Of a stretch of 64,000 nucleotides of DNA, positions 21,303 to 32,589 are shown piece by piece. Numbering within the stretch: position 1 is the first letter of the stretch; every line of letters starts with the position of its first letter. This DNA is from Tanypteryx hageni. Taxonomy: Eukaryota; Arthropoda; Insecta; Odonata; Petaluridae. The translations under genes were made by a program, and so were the position numbers. Under the pieces are notes generated by a model, which worked only from the letters and a program-made list of their open reading frames with translations, was not told the DNA's origin and did not search any database. The stretch covers positions 54,931,370-54,995,369 of the forward strand of contig CM054117.1 in NCBI GenBank assembly GCA_028673005.1. The letters are read 5' to 3'.

Positions 21303-23658
21303 ATTTTAACGCCTATGACTCGATTCTATAAAACAAAGGCGTATTAGACGAGTAGAAGTTCTTCAGTAACTAATATAATATACTATACTATATATACTAT
21401 ATATACTATATATATATACTATATATATATATACTATATATACTATACTATACTAATATAATAAACTAACGATTGATCCATTAGCTATTATTTCTCAAGT
21501 CGTTGAATTAATATTTCACCATAATGTAAAAAAAAAAGAATTTGCCATAAATGAATTGGTCATGAACATACCCGCGATGTGGGATTTATGCGATGAGAAA
21601 GTCCGCATCAGAATTGGGAGCTATCCTAACATTCCTCGTTCCCTAATGCACAGAAGTGTGGACGAATGATTTTACAAGGATCCGGTCAGATACTTCTCAG
21701 CCAACATAACGGTCCTCAAGAAATATATGCGCGATGTCTCGGTCTGTTGCCGCGTAAAAGTTTTTTTTTCAAAATTCCACCTTTTCTCAGTTTTTTTTTC
21801 ACATCCCTTCCTCTCTGAATCTTACCGCGACGCCGTCGCCAGCCAAGCGCGGCGAAGATTTTTGCGAATTATTTTGACCATGTCCGGCGCGACCTTGAAA
21901 CGTCCCCGGAGCCCATTTCCCGGTCACGTCGGGATTAATTTCGGTTGAACCGGTTTTAATGGACCGTCTCGATGAGGCGGCGGGGAGACGGAAGAAAGAT
22001 CGGGATCAATCAAGCCGTCTTGAAAATTTATAAAACGGGGACCTAACCTATTTTGCTGAAAAAATCCGTCCGCGCTAAATCTTTCCTATTTATCCAGCCG
22101 GTTGAATTGGTCGAATGTGTTTTTTCGATCTATTGATCTTCGCGGTCTTCGGTAGTGAAATAAACGAGTTACTAATAAAAGGGAGATGCTTTTTGAGTGC
22201 TCCGCGAGGGCGCTTAATAAATGATAGGTAAAGGTTTCGCTTAATGATTACGTCGCTCGAGGGATAAATTGGCGTGACGAAATGAAAGCCACTACCATTC
22301 CCTTTGATGCATGACTGATTTATGTTTGCTATCTTTTTGACCGGCCGACCAGCGCTAAGGAAAATGCAACCATGGATTATTTATTTTTTTAAGCTCTTCG
22401 TTAATCACCGCGGCAGGTACTACAAAAAATGACTTTGATGAATTTGGAAGATTTAATCTTTCACGAATCGAAGTTCAAAGGAATTTTGAAATCCTTTGAA
22501 AGTCCATTGAAAAGCGATGCGCGTTATGTATTATTTACGGTCAAAGCTCAATGGCTAGTGCCTTAAAGGCCACGCTAAAATAATAGGATTGAACAATTCG
22601 AGCTGTTTAAGCAATACTACGGAACTTTGAAATATTTATGCAAGTATAGATAGATTTGTGTAATATCTGCATTCAGTAATTGAAAATCGGATACTAGAGG
22701 TTTGTTTTTGCGAAAAATTTACCAAAGAATTGGAGCGCGTATTATACGTACAAGGTAACAAGTGTAAGCATTGTTTTTGCTGGTTAATAATAATTATTCC
22801 CGGACACATTGTCACTGATAAAGCATAGTTGTAATTAATGTTGCGTTTCCCTGGAATTTCTTTTTAAATTTTTTGCTACAAAAGCAAAAATAAGAATCGT
22901 CTTTTACTTTCAATCAATAAAGATGGGCTTCAGGTTAGTTGATCTACACTTATATCTATATATCTATACTTATAATTTTTAGATTTAAAAAAGATTTATT
23001 GCACGCATTCATTTTTTTAAATCGTAAGTAAGTATAGTAAACTTGCCTTTTATATTATTGATATAGATAACAGCAATCTTTACTAAAATCTGCGCAAGAT
23101 ACGTTGCTATCGTTACCACAAAATTTTAGGTGCAAATTATATATGGTGCTAAGAAAATTTTGACATTTCTCTCACGAAAACAGTTATATTTGGGCTCGTG
23201 TTATAATCAGAAAATAAGTTTAAGTATTTACAAGGTTGGGAGGAAGATAATCCCGTGGACACCGTGAAGCTATGTCGAAAGATGCCACAAAGATGACGAA
23301 ATACGACGACACCCATATTTTTTGTTCTTTCTTTCGCAAATGACCGTTTTTCATTTGCCTTTGATGCCCATTGCCCTTTATAAAAGCTCGAAACCTTTAA
23401 GAGTCAGTTTTTTTATTCAACGCCGTTCGGTTTACCTTTTCAGCCGCTGTGTTATCGACCGTCCCGTCGATATATGAATGATGGTTCATGTGACTTCTGT
23501 AGCCCTTGATCGTTTTTAGAGTTCGGTAAATTATTGCCGAGGACGAATGCTGTTCAGCTGAAGTGCGCTTTTCAATTTGGTGAATCGTTTTACCGGCTAC
23601 TGCAGTTACATAATTCATTAATTTCATTTGAGGAATTTGCTTTGCGGTCTTCAACATT
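21303..23658. other. No gene; TA-rich microsatellite at 21370-21466
   Basis: An irregular (TATAC/TATA)n run lies at 21370-21466. 21720-22030 is GC-richer but has no supported frame. The 86-codon minus frame at 23397-23657 starts beside the minisatellite and has no recognisable domain. Confidence 0.45.
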
Positions 23659-23996
23659 TTTTACTTACTCATATACGTAGTATATTTTACTTTCTCATAT
23701 GCGTAGTATATTTTACTTTCTCATATACGTAGTATATTTTACTTTCTCATATACGTAGTATATTTTACTTTCTCATATACGTAGTATATTTTACTTTCTC
23801 ATATACGTAGTATATTTTACTTTCTCATATACGTAGTATATTTTACTTTCTCATATACGTAGTATATTTTACTTTCTCATATACGTAGTATATTTTACTT
23901 TCTCATATACGTAGTATATTTTACTTTCTCATATACGTAGTATATTTTACTTTCTCATATACGTAGTATATTTTACTTTCTCATATGCGTAGTATA
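23659..23996. repeat. 26-bp minisatellite, 13 units
   Basis: Unit TTTTACTTTCTC + ATATACGTAGTATA, starting at 23659 and every 26 bases to 23971. Ten internal units are identical. The first has TTACTC, and the second and thirteenth have ATATGCG. There are no spacers. Each unit contains the near-palindrome ATATACGTAGTATA. The uniformity implies recent expansion or homogenisation. Confidence 0.95.
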
Positions 23997-24116
23997 TCGA
24001 GAATATAATGTTATCGTGAAAAAATTCGACTTCGAGATCTTGATGGAAATACGCGTTTTAGGTGTCCCTATGTCTGTCGGTCTGTTCGCTGTTCTAGAGC
24101 CCGAACGCGTGCCTAA

Positions 24117-24709
24117 AATCCAATGATATTTCGTATTTGTGCAATATATAATCTTTTGCGTGCAATTTTTTTTTATAAAAATGATATTTCTCAAAAACTA
24201 AGGTCTTGGCGGTTTTTAGAAAAAGTTTATTTGCTCAAAAATGGCTAAAGAGAATTTGATTAAAATCAGTCCAATTGTAGAGCCCTATGTCACAAATAAT
24301 ACTACGTAAGCTAATCTTTTGAAATCGCTATATGGCGTTCAGTGGCATTACAATGTACGCTAAGCTACCTTACCCAAGCCCTATGACGTCACGCCTCCGC
24401 CTCGATCCACTAAAATTCTTATTACAGCCTAAACCGTTAAACTGAATCGAATGATATCTCATATTTGTGGATAATATCATTCATAATAGAAACTCTGAAG
24501 AGATGAACGATATTGCCTAAGAGTTAAGAATACTTTATTCTTGGATATTTTGAAACAAAATTCGATTTACTCAGAAATGGCTATATGTATTTTGATTAAA
24601 ATCCATTCAATCGTACAGCCTGATGTCACAAATAATACTTACTAAGCCATATGTCCCAAAAAATTATTAAATATCCACCAGTGGCATTAAAATATACACT
24701 AAACTACGG
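24117..24709. repeat. Diverged tandem duplication, offset about 327 bp
   Basis: Copy A (24117-24377) and copy B (24444-24709) share AATGATATTTCGTATTTGTG/AATGATATCTCATATTTGTG, TTGATTAAAATC, ATGTCACAAATAATACT and CAGTGGCATTA. They are heavily diverged with indels, so the duplication is old or represents two copies of one repeat. Confidence 0.6.
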
Positions 24710-25345
24710 TTAACTTAGATTTATAAACGTTTTTCTTTTATAAACGTACACATTCGGCCAAACTTATATACATACGTATATGAGAGAGTTTGTGCAATGT
24801 ATATTGCGCCGTTTCTTTGCTCTACGTTTCAGCATTCTAAATAATCGTCTCGTATTCCTTAGTACATTTTAAACGATAACAGAATGGGTAAAAATATGAA
24901 ACTATCTTTATAAACGTAAATAATGGAGTATTTTTATCTTTTTAATCAATTTTTCCAACCCTGTTCAGACAACCGTGAAGATAATATTAAATATAATTAT
25001 TTTTCTATCCCCACTCTCATCTTTCTGTGAACGCGTGCTTTTTAAATTTTTATTACATTGTTTATGATTTTACTTTGAGATACGCCATCCCGAAGTCGTG
25101 CATAAAGATTGAAGAGGGAAGAAATATTATCTTTAATACTATGGCGTATCTCTTTAAAACTCCTCACCCCACTCTAAGGGTAAACCCACCTCGGGTTGAA
25201 AACCCAGCATTACGTAAGCTCGATGGTTCATTTTTGCATTTATTTACTTTAGGAACGACAAGATATATACCATAGATATAAGAATTTTCGTGTCTGCAAT
25301 TTTTTCATGGTAATTTTGATATTTTTTACTTCATATTTCGTTATA
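24710..25345. other. No gene seen
   Basis: AT-rich. TATAAACG words recur at 24720-24750 and 24908 but form no clear array. Confidence 0.4.
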
Positions 25346-25492
25346 CAGTCGAGCGTCAACAACTAGAACGTCTATCATTCGAATTCTCAGTGCGTAGAAG
25401 TAGGTATTGTTTTCCTTCGTTCAATATACGCTATAACTCGTGTTTTCGGTACCTCCACCTCTTTCTGTGTTCGATTTATCGAGGTTCGACTG
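25346..25492. mobile_element. pogo/Tigger-like MITE
   Basis: The left end CAGTCGAGCGTCAAC is an imperfect inverted match to the right end ATCGAGGTTCGACTG, flanked on both sides by TA. CAGTCGAACCTCGAT-type ends and TA sites are the pattern of pogo/Tigger elements of the Tc1/mariner superfamily. A partial second right end with similar flank lies 139 bp downstream (ATCGAGGTTTGAGTG, 25617-25631). Confidence 0.5.
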
Positions 25493-25669
25493 TACGTATT
25501 TATCAAAGCCTTCAAAATGTGTCACTTAGCCATTTTACTTATGTTAGATCGTCCAAAAATGTACCATTTCCAACTGTCGAGTTCTCGATATCACGAACTT
25601 TTTCGGTGCTCAAGTTATCGAGGTTTGAGTGTACATATTTATTGAAGCGCTCAAAATGCGACTCGCAGT

Positions 25670-26356
25670 ACTTTTACTTCAATCACCAAAAGAAAAGGAT
25701 TTCAACTGTCGTCGCTATAAAACATAGTGCCAAAAATTGCGAGTAGTCGAAAATAGAACGAGATCGATTGTGTGATTTCGACACGATTTTTTTCGATATA
25801 ATTTTCACCTCTTTTTTTAAATCGACCGCAATAAGACGAGAAAACGGACGAATCGGAGGGATACCGCCTAAATCTCCTGATTTTCCAACGAATCCATCAA
25901 ATTCTCGCGAGAGAGAGAGAGAGCTCGATATTATAAAAATGACTTTCTTGCACCGCGGAAGAGAGACTTCTTTTCTCGAGGGCGAGATTCATGAATGGCG
26001 TTGCATCGCCATATTGGCCGGTATTCCATGCGCGCGCGCACATACACAGAATCCGTGGAATGCGTGAGTTATTTGTCGTCCGTCTCGACGTGGCGCGTCG
26101 ACAACCTCTCTCTCTCTTTCTCCCTTGGTCCTCGTTCAGCCTCCCCCTTTCCCCCCTTTTCCCTCCCCCCTTCCCTCTACCCAACCTTACCTCTCTTCTC
26201 GAAACACGCATAGAGAGAGAGGAGAGAATTAAATACGATCCGTTCCTTTGGTATGTTAGGAGAAGGTTCGTTTTTTTACCTTTCGCTCCCTCCCTCGGAG
26301 AGGAAAATCCGACCCACGTGAATTTCTGGTTACGTTTAGCGGGCGACATTCCTCCT
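25670..26356. other. No gene; short GA and CG microsatellites
   Basis: (GA)n at 25911-25922 and CGCGCGCG at 26031-26038. 26105-26190 is pyrimidine-rich. The overlapping 125- and 150-codon frames on opposite strands derive from this biased composition. Confidence 0.4.
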
Positions 26357-26360
26357 TTAA

Positions 26361-26811
26361 CCCTTTGAGTCGTTGTTTAACATTGAAACCAACAAAACGT
26401 CAATGTTTTGGACGACTTAAGCACTGGTTTTTATGAACACCCGTTATGTTCGCTTCGCGATGGCACAATAATTTTTAGCGGTTTTGTTTTTAATCCGATA
26501 ATGTAATAGTTTTGTACGTAAATCCGTCCGTCACACTTCCGTGTCCGATGAGCAACTACCGTTCAAGTTAGAGGAATCAAATTTTGAGGGATTGTTTATT
26601 GCCACGAGTTCTTCGCGCGGTTGAAATTTGTAGGTTCCAGAGGCAGTAGTTTTTATTTAAGAAAAAAACACCCTTAATATTTGATTCATCAGTTATATCC
26701 TTACTTGTTGAAATGTTCACCATAATCTGTTATTAAAAATTAGAGAATAAAAAATAAAATTATAAAAATAAAATAAAATTGTTCACTAAACCCGACTCGT
26801 GGTTCAAAGGG
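26361..26811. mobile_element. piggyBac-type MITE
   Basis: Ends CCCTTTGAGTCG and GTTCAAAGGG give a short TIR (CCCTTTGA), directly flanked by TTAA at 26357-26360 and 26812-26815. TTAA sites with CCC/CCT-starting ends are diagnostic of piggyBac-superfamily insertions. The 451-bp interior has no transposase. Confidence 0.65.
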
Positions 26812-26925
26812 TTAAATTGAAGCTTTTCAAAATAAATGTCAATCATATCTTTTTAATAATATAAGTTGATCATTTTATCGTCAATGAAAGTTGGTTACAT
26901 AATTTACTCTACCGTATCCTTAGAA

Positions 26926-27075
26926 CAGCGGTTTCCGGACAGGATGCCGCTGCGCACTGAGATGCCATAGCTGGCTTTTAAGGGTGCCGCAAAAAAACTT
27001 GGTTTTGTAGATAAATCGCGCAAATGGATGCGTCCAAAGGTTGTAATATGCGTATTTAAGAATGTAAAAACCTTG
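26926..27075 (-). mobile_element. hAT fragment of family H1
   Basis: Starts CAGCGGTTTCCGG after CCTTAGAA (central TA), then GGGTGCCGCAAAAAAACTTG and CAAATGGATGCGTCCAAAGG. These match the reverse of the interior of 2195-2486. The other terminus was not found. Confidence 0.6.
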
Positions 27076-27478
27076 TTTCAAATTGGTTGCGCAATTTGCT
27101 GTCACGCCTACAAAATGCTTAGAAATCACCGCCTTAGTACATACGACTTAACGCAACACAAAAATGCGATTAAAATACGGTTGAGTAAAATCAACAATTT
27201 ATTTGTTCAACGGGGAAATATTGATCTCGTGCCTTCAATGTGAATAAAATAATTAGTTCGTTATATATTGAAATAAAGAATTCTATTGTGACAGATTTAA
27301 TTTTTTTAAGTTCTGATGCAAATTCATCAACTGTGTCTTTCGTTACAACTTACGCTGATAATTATGGTGTTGACGCGTGTCTATAAAAACCATAAATGAA
27401 ATCATTACAACTTTAAACTGCACAATTCAAGAAAAATCTTTCTTCGCCGCATATTATTTATTTGGGTAAACACGTATT
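27076..27478. other. No gene seen
   Basis: AT-rich. It probably includes the decayed remainder of the preceding hAT copy. Confidence 0.4.
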
Positions 27479-27486
27479 GCTGTCCC

Positions 27487-27610
27487 CAAGGCCGGATTAA
27501 GGGGGTTGGGGCCCTGGCGCATAATTTTTCGCTTTACTCCCTGGGACCTCCGTGGGCTCCCTTTTGTCGCGGGGCCCTGGCGCAAGTGCGCCCCGGTTAT
27601 TCCGGCTTTG
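27487..27610. mobile_element. Short hAT-like MITE H7
   Basis: 124 bp. Ends CAAGGCCGGATTAAGGGGG and CCCCGGTTATTCCGGCTTTG are imperfect inverted repeats. Flanking octamers GCTGTCCC and GCTGTTCA are 6/8 identical. GGGGCCCTGGCGC occurs twice inside. The target lacks the central TA of most other copies. Confidence 0.6.
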
Positions 27611-27795
27611 GCTGTTCAATGTCTTAATGAAATTTGGTGTATAATAACAAAACGGTAGCCTTTAACTTTATAGAATAGCATAAAAAGGCTATTATATTAA
27701 TAAATTATACATATATCATCAACAGCCCTTCTCTTGATACTAACCCGGACCCAACTAAGGAAAACACCCGTATTTAGAAACGACAGAATTAATGT

Positions 27796-27864
27796 GCTAC
27801 GATAGCTCAGTGGTAGAATATCCGCCCGGTAAGTGGAAGACTCGGGTTCGATTCGCGGCCATAG
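27796..27864 (+). mobile_element. tRNA-Gly-like SINE head
   Basis: GATAGCTCAGTGGTAGAATA gives a good A box and GGGTTCGATTCG a B box. The layout follows tRNA-Gly, but the acceptor stem does not pair and the anticodon arm is damaged. The 220 bp downstream (to about 28085) may be the SINE body, but it has no second copy here. Confidence 0.6.
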
Positions 27865-30117
27865 AAGGATTTTTATCGTTTGAAAATTATTCTCAGCCCT
27901 TTTCTATCCATTGGTCGTCGGGGAACTGTCCCAGACTTCTCCAGTTTTCCATATCACTTCCTCCTCCAAGTAGGTCCTAAGAACTTCACAAGCTCTCTGT
28001 CCCATCTTTCTTTCGGTCTTCTTTCCGGTCTTTTGATTTTTCTTGGGATACATTCATTGTTGTTTTATGTCCACAGCTGACCATTTATGCCTGCGGTGTG
28101 ACCCCTTCTAAAGGGTACTACCTAATTACGTAGTTAGTTTTAAAGGATAAGCGAAAATATTACACAATATTTTTCCTCCTAAGTATGGATAACTTTATAA
28201 AGCATTTTTGGACCGTTTTTTACTAAAAATCGAAAGTCGAACTGAGAAAATCGACATATATTAATCTTATTTTCGCGTACTCTCTCAAAACCCAGTGTTT
28301 AACAGTGGAATAATTTTACCTTTTTTCACGCAAGTGTTCGTCCACGGTTATATTAGCCCGTATACATGACCAGTTTAAAATAAAAGTAATGTTCGTTTCA
28401 TAATTATTTATCAATTCAACTTTATAATACGCTGCAACATGACACAAATTGATACGCGACCAATCGTTATTCCGGTGCATGGTTATCGGTGGAGGAGCGC
28501 CGAAAGACTACTACATAGGTTGAAACTTGTAGAGAAATATAGATCAGAAATCTAAGCTGAGGAAGTACTCGGGAGTAATTGCAGCATCCAGTTATATTAG
28601 AGGGAAAAACCACAATAATAAAATACATGATATCGACGGTAGTGCAGAAAGATATTGAGGGTCTTTTATTTCCTAGAACGATTATAGATCACCCCTGGAT
28701 ACTCGGAGATATTTTTAGGGAATCTGGAGGACTACAATCCCTGCCAACCACCTGCCTGGTGAATCGCATGGTATTATGCAGACGAAAATGACGGGGAGTC
28801 GAAGTTCCAAACGTCATCACTTTTTTTTCCTCCCTCGGTTTTGCGGACTTTCGTGTCAACCGCGCTAAAAATAAGCAAACACTTTCGCGGTAGCGGTGAC
28901 GATGTTAATTACAGGGCGCAGTCCAACTGCGGCGGTCGCGACCTCAAAAAGTTGAACGATCTTTCGAGCAAGGACGAAGACCCTTCTCTCTCTCTCACGG
29001 GAATAAAAAAATGTCGACGACAAATTTCGCGGAGGAAACTCGTGATGCATTCCAATTATTTATTTTTTTATTTTCAGCTCTCGAAAAGTCGATGGCATCG
29101 AAAAATTCTTCTTTTTCTCTCTCTCTCTCTTTCTTCTCTCGCTCATGTTTGTCGAGAAACTCGCCAGACCAGATGTTCATCTCCCTCTTTCTCTCTTCTC
29201 CGTCTATCGAACCCTTGGTAATTCAAAAGTTTTCTGTGTATGCATGCGTGTGTGAATACATGTATGTGTGTGTAATATACATGCATACAGTAATTCGATG
29301 AAATATGGTTCAATTTAATTGGTAGCGTCAAGCGGCTAACAACTAAAAGTTGCTGCCTAGATTAAACTTAATTTGACCCTTTTGTTTATATGAATATAGT
29401 GTTGTTGTCGGTTTTCTAAGCTTCCAAACAAAGCACTTGGAGCATCCATTTCGTTTCTTCCTCGCCGGTCAATCTTTAATCTAAATACTAACCTAACCTA
29501 AATACTAACGCGTTGTCTCAGCTTTTGGAATTAACGAACCAGCCGTGCCGTAGCGAATCCGCGTTATAAGAATTCGCGTCGTAAGGATCCGTGTTGTTTG
29601 AATCCGTATTACAAGTCTCCGTGTCATAAGTGTGTTGTAAGAAATCGTGTTATAGGAGGACTAGGCGTGTATACCAGGAGAAGGAGAGGTGAAGCGCCCG
29701 TCGCGTGTGTTTTGTTTAGGCATTTCCTCCCCCCCTCAGTCTGTGGGCACACGTGTGCCATTCTTGGTCGTGCTGCGTGGTTCCGATAATGAAGGCGCGA
29801 GAGCGCCAGTCACGCCTCCTCGTCGCCAAGCGACCGAAACTTCTTTTTTAGAAGAGTGGTTCCATGCGGTTCAAAGATTTCGGAATACAAACGAGCGAAG
29901 GGATGCGTCTGCGCGAGGAAGGAAAAGGAATGTCCGTCGGTGGTGGCCTCTTCGGGTTCGGAATAACGGAATTTGAGCGAAGGCGATATTCTTCGGAGCT
30001 GTGCGGTTTCTCTCGTTCGTCCGTCCCGAAATGTAATCATCGAGTTCAGACTATGAGTCGAATAAATTTGTCTAATTTACGAAATCCTATGTCTCTGTAA
30101 GTGACTTATAAGAGATT
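27865..30117. other. No gene; short CT/GA runs, decayed 15-bp repeat
   Basis: 28080-28800 shows nothing. 29105-29205 has CT runs. A splice-acceptor-like TTATTTTTTTATTTTCAG lies near 29063-29080, but no exon is supported. 29558-29658 has about seven diverged 15-bp units (CCGTGTTATAAGAAT type). Confidence 0.4.
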
Positions 30118-30125
30118 CTCTAGAT

Positions 30126-30418
30126 CGGCGGTGTGCAATATAATTTTCATGACCGCCATATCTGTGGCGAATGTAATGCCATTTTCGTCTCATTAATACA
30201 AAATGTTACGTTATATTTATAAATAAGACTTTATAGAGGATTATAATTATGCACAATGATATTTTATATTATTTATTATTCATATCATTGAGATACTTTA
30301 CATTACTTTTCTATAGCTACTACATTATTACGTTGAAGTAGTAGAGTAAGCAGAGCATCAATTTTCCGCACGTCAATGGTCAAATTGTCACATGTGGCGA
30401 GCGTACTGGACACCACTT
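30126..30418. mobile_element. hAT MITE H8, at the end of an X repeat
   Basis: Ends CGGCGGTGTGCAAT and GTACTGGACACCACTT are degenerate inverted repeats of the CAGTGGTGTGCAA type. Flanks CTCTAGAT and CATTAGAG (5/8) both have central TA. Repeat X begins immediately after the right end. Confidence 0.55.
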
Positions 30419-30424
30419 CATTAG

Positions 30425-30555
30425 AGAATTATCGAGCTCGTCTTATGGCCGATTACAAGTCCAAGAATAGACACTGAAGTATATAATATTGAGAAAAGAC
30501 AAGAACTTAATTTAAGTATCTCCAATAACCTTGTTATGACTGTTGGAGAAAGATT
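30425..30555 (+). repeat. Dispersed repeat X, copy 3
   Basis: GAGAATTATCGAGCTCGTCT ... AGTATCTCCAATAACCTTG, ACTGTTGGAG. The last part can form the hairpin seen in other copies. Confidence 0.6.
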
Positions 30556-30766
30556 ATTTCTTTATTTTTCATTTTTTTATGCTTAAATTTCTATTCTTGA
30601 ACTAAGAAGAGGTTTAGGATCAGTAATGTTTCAAAGTAAGAGCAATAGATGCCATTTAGTATATTCACATTAGGTTCATTTTAATTGGCAACGTTAATTG
30701 GATAGTAACAATAAATGAGCAGCCTCCTTAAACTTCATTTGAATTCGGAATTCCAGGTTTTATTAC
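30556..30766. other. No gene seen
   Basis: AT-rich spacer. Confidence 0.4.
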
Positions 30767-30900
30767 GGCCTTAGTGTCTGTCTTCCATTGCTAGGTTTGC
30801 GGATTCGAATCCTGCTGAGGGCATGGTCGTATGATGTGTTCGCCATTCCTATCGTTGTTGCGCTTATTTTATAAAGGCCATAATGTGCTGTTTATGAGCT
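30767..30900 (+). mobile_element. tRNA-derived SINE, GAGGGCATGGTCG family
   Basis: GGATTCGAATCCTGC is a strong B box. It is followed by TGAGGGCATGGTCGTATG and GCGCTTATTTTATAAAGGCC. The block GAATNCTGNTGAGGGCATGG recurs on the minus strand at 50466-50604. The A-box side is poor. Confidence 0.55.
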
Positions 30901-31807
30901 AGTTAAAAATAAATAACCGAATAATCGGTTTATAACAAAAGCCAGTGATAGCAAGAAGAGGCATATTTGTATTAGTAAAATCGGTGCGCAGACATTACCG
31001 AATATACATCTCGAAGAAATATTAAAACTGGTCGACATGGTATTTGATATTTTTATGGAAAAATTTGTCTTGAAATTGCCTCAGAAATAAGAACGTCGAT
31101 CATTTTTTATCTCTGACACAATCGAATGATTACAGGGTGTCTAAAAAAGACCTTGAATTGTCTTCAATTTTTATTGAAGACGGGAGAAGATGCGATCTTA
31201 TCATCAAATAGAACCCTCCATTTCCTGCGGATGCCAGCGCCTCCACAAAAAGATCCGGTTCAAATTTACTTTAAATAAATTGCTTTACGAGACATTAAAA
31301 AAACATATGAAAGCACATCAAAAAGGTGTACGAACGGAGAGGATCGGAGGCAAAAAAATATTGGCATTATTCGATCACCTTCGAAATGGCCCGGTAGATG
31401 GAGCGTTGAAGATAACTATAATGATTGATTATCTCGAGGTATAAAAAAAAATAAAAATTCGAGTGTTTCCTGGACGAACCCTCGAAAAGAGTTGGAGATA
31501 AGGCTGAAGTGAGCCCTCTTTTTCGCGTGGATGTTTTAAAAGCGCTTCCTTTCTCTCTCTCTCTCTCTGCTGACATAATTACTTTTTTATATCTATTCAA
31601 AAGCCCGTTTACATAAAATACGTTTTGGTTATCTCTGATTTTCTAAATGTGCGAGAGATTATTCCGAGGTATCGCGGATGCTTCATTCCTATAGAATGAT
31701 ATCATCGAAGCGAAATGAAGACCGAGTATGCGAAAAATCAGATCGATTACTATCGCGGGTGTAATCCATTGATTCAACGCTGTCACCTGCTTTTGTTGAT
31801 TTCACAT
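30901..31807. other. No gene seen
   Basis: ACAGGGTGTCTAAAAAAGAC at 31132 resembles the end of common insect repeats but has no partner. An 84-codon frame at 31190-31444 is lysine-rich without recognisable motifs. (CT)n lies at 31552-31568. Confidence 0.4.
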
Positions 31808-31917
31808 TCCTGAGAAAAAAGAGGAAAAGTCAAAAGGAATTTAAAAACGCTAGTTGAAATGATTGGACGTCGCGTTATCTCAGCCAATCACACGGTGGCT
31901 CATATGTGCGTGCGCTT

Positions 31918-31972
<55 letters not shown>

Positions 31973-32086
31973 TAAACCCAAGCGCACGCACATATGAGCC
32001 ACCGTGTGATTGGCTGAGATAACGCGACGTCCAATCACTTCAACTAGCGTTTATAATTTCCTTATGTCTTTTCCTCTTTTTTCTCA

Positions 32087-32089
<3 letters not shown>
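31808..32089. repeat. 117-bp inverted repeat (palindrome) around a (TA)n core
   Basis: The left arm (31808-31924) begins TCCTGAGAAAAAAGAGG and ends GCGTGCGCTTGGGTTTA. The right arm (31973-32089) is its reverse complement with five mismatches, all in the outer half. The inner 65 bp are identical. The 48-bp centre is almost pure TA. It could fold as a cruciform or, if transcribed, as a long hairpin. No flanking target duplication is obvious, so its status as a foldback element is inference. Confidence 0.95.
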
Positions 32090-32155
<66 letters not shown>

Positions 32156-32160
32156 TACAC
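32089..32160. repeat. (AT)n then (AC)n microsatellite
   Basis: About 28 AT units up to 32144 abut the right palindrome arm and pass into (AC)n. Confidence 0.9.
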
Positions 32161-32329
32161 AGATTTAATTACACTCTCTCTGTCACCGAAGAAGAGCTAC
32201 GTGTTTCTTCGACAACCCCAGCGGGTCGCCAACTTGGTAAGTGTCCATTGGGTTCCCTCCAACACCATGTTACCACCATCTTCACTACCTACCTTTCCTT
32301 TTTCTCAAGATTCCATTTTCAACATATAT

Positions 32330-32570
32330 CAGGCATGTCAAACTTGCGGCCCTGACACTGCGGCCCGAAAGCTAATTTTTGTCTAGAGTGAACCGTGGGG
32401 GATTTCATAAAAATGCTTTATTTTAGCAAAAAGAAGAAGATATATTTTTCATGGTTACCGAATTACAATAGAACGCATTTTATAAATTATTGTTTTTAAT
32501 TACAAAACCCCTTTATAACATTTAATCGCTTTAATGCGGCCCGGAGGCCTCTTCGAGTTTTACTTGCCTG
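32330..32570. mobile_element. hAT MITE H19
   Basis: Ends CAGGCATGTCAAACTTGCGG and GAGTTTTACTTGCCTG. The inner motif GCGGCCCGAAAG is mirrored by ATGCGGCCCGGAGG. Flanks ACATATAT and GTTTATAT (5/8) have central TA. 241 bp, no coding capacity. Confidence 0.7.
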
Positions 32571-32589
32571 GTTTATATCTAAATATATA

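Noticed and set aside
23659..23996. CRISPR-like array
   Set aside because: The 26-bp repeats are directly adjacent with no spacers, there are no cas genes, and the context is eukaryotic.
29063..29150. Splice acceptor and exon after TTTATTTTCAG
   Set aside because: The downstream frame enters a CT microsatellite within about 35 bp and no donor or conserved peptide is visible.
29488..29508. Possible telomere-type CCTAA repeat
   Set aside because: Only two consecutive CCTAA units (ACTAACCTAACCTAAATAC); too short to mean anything.
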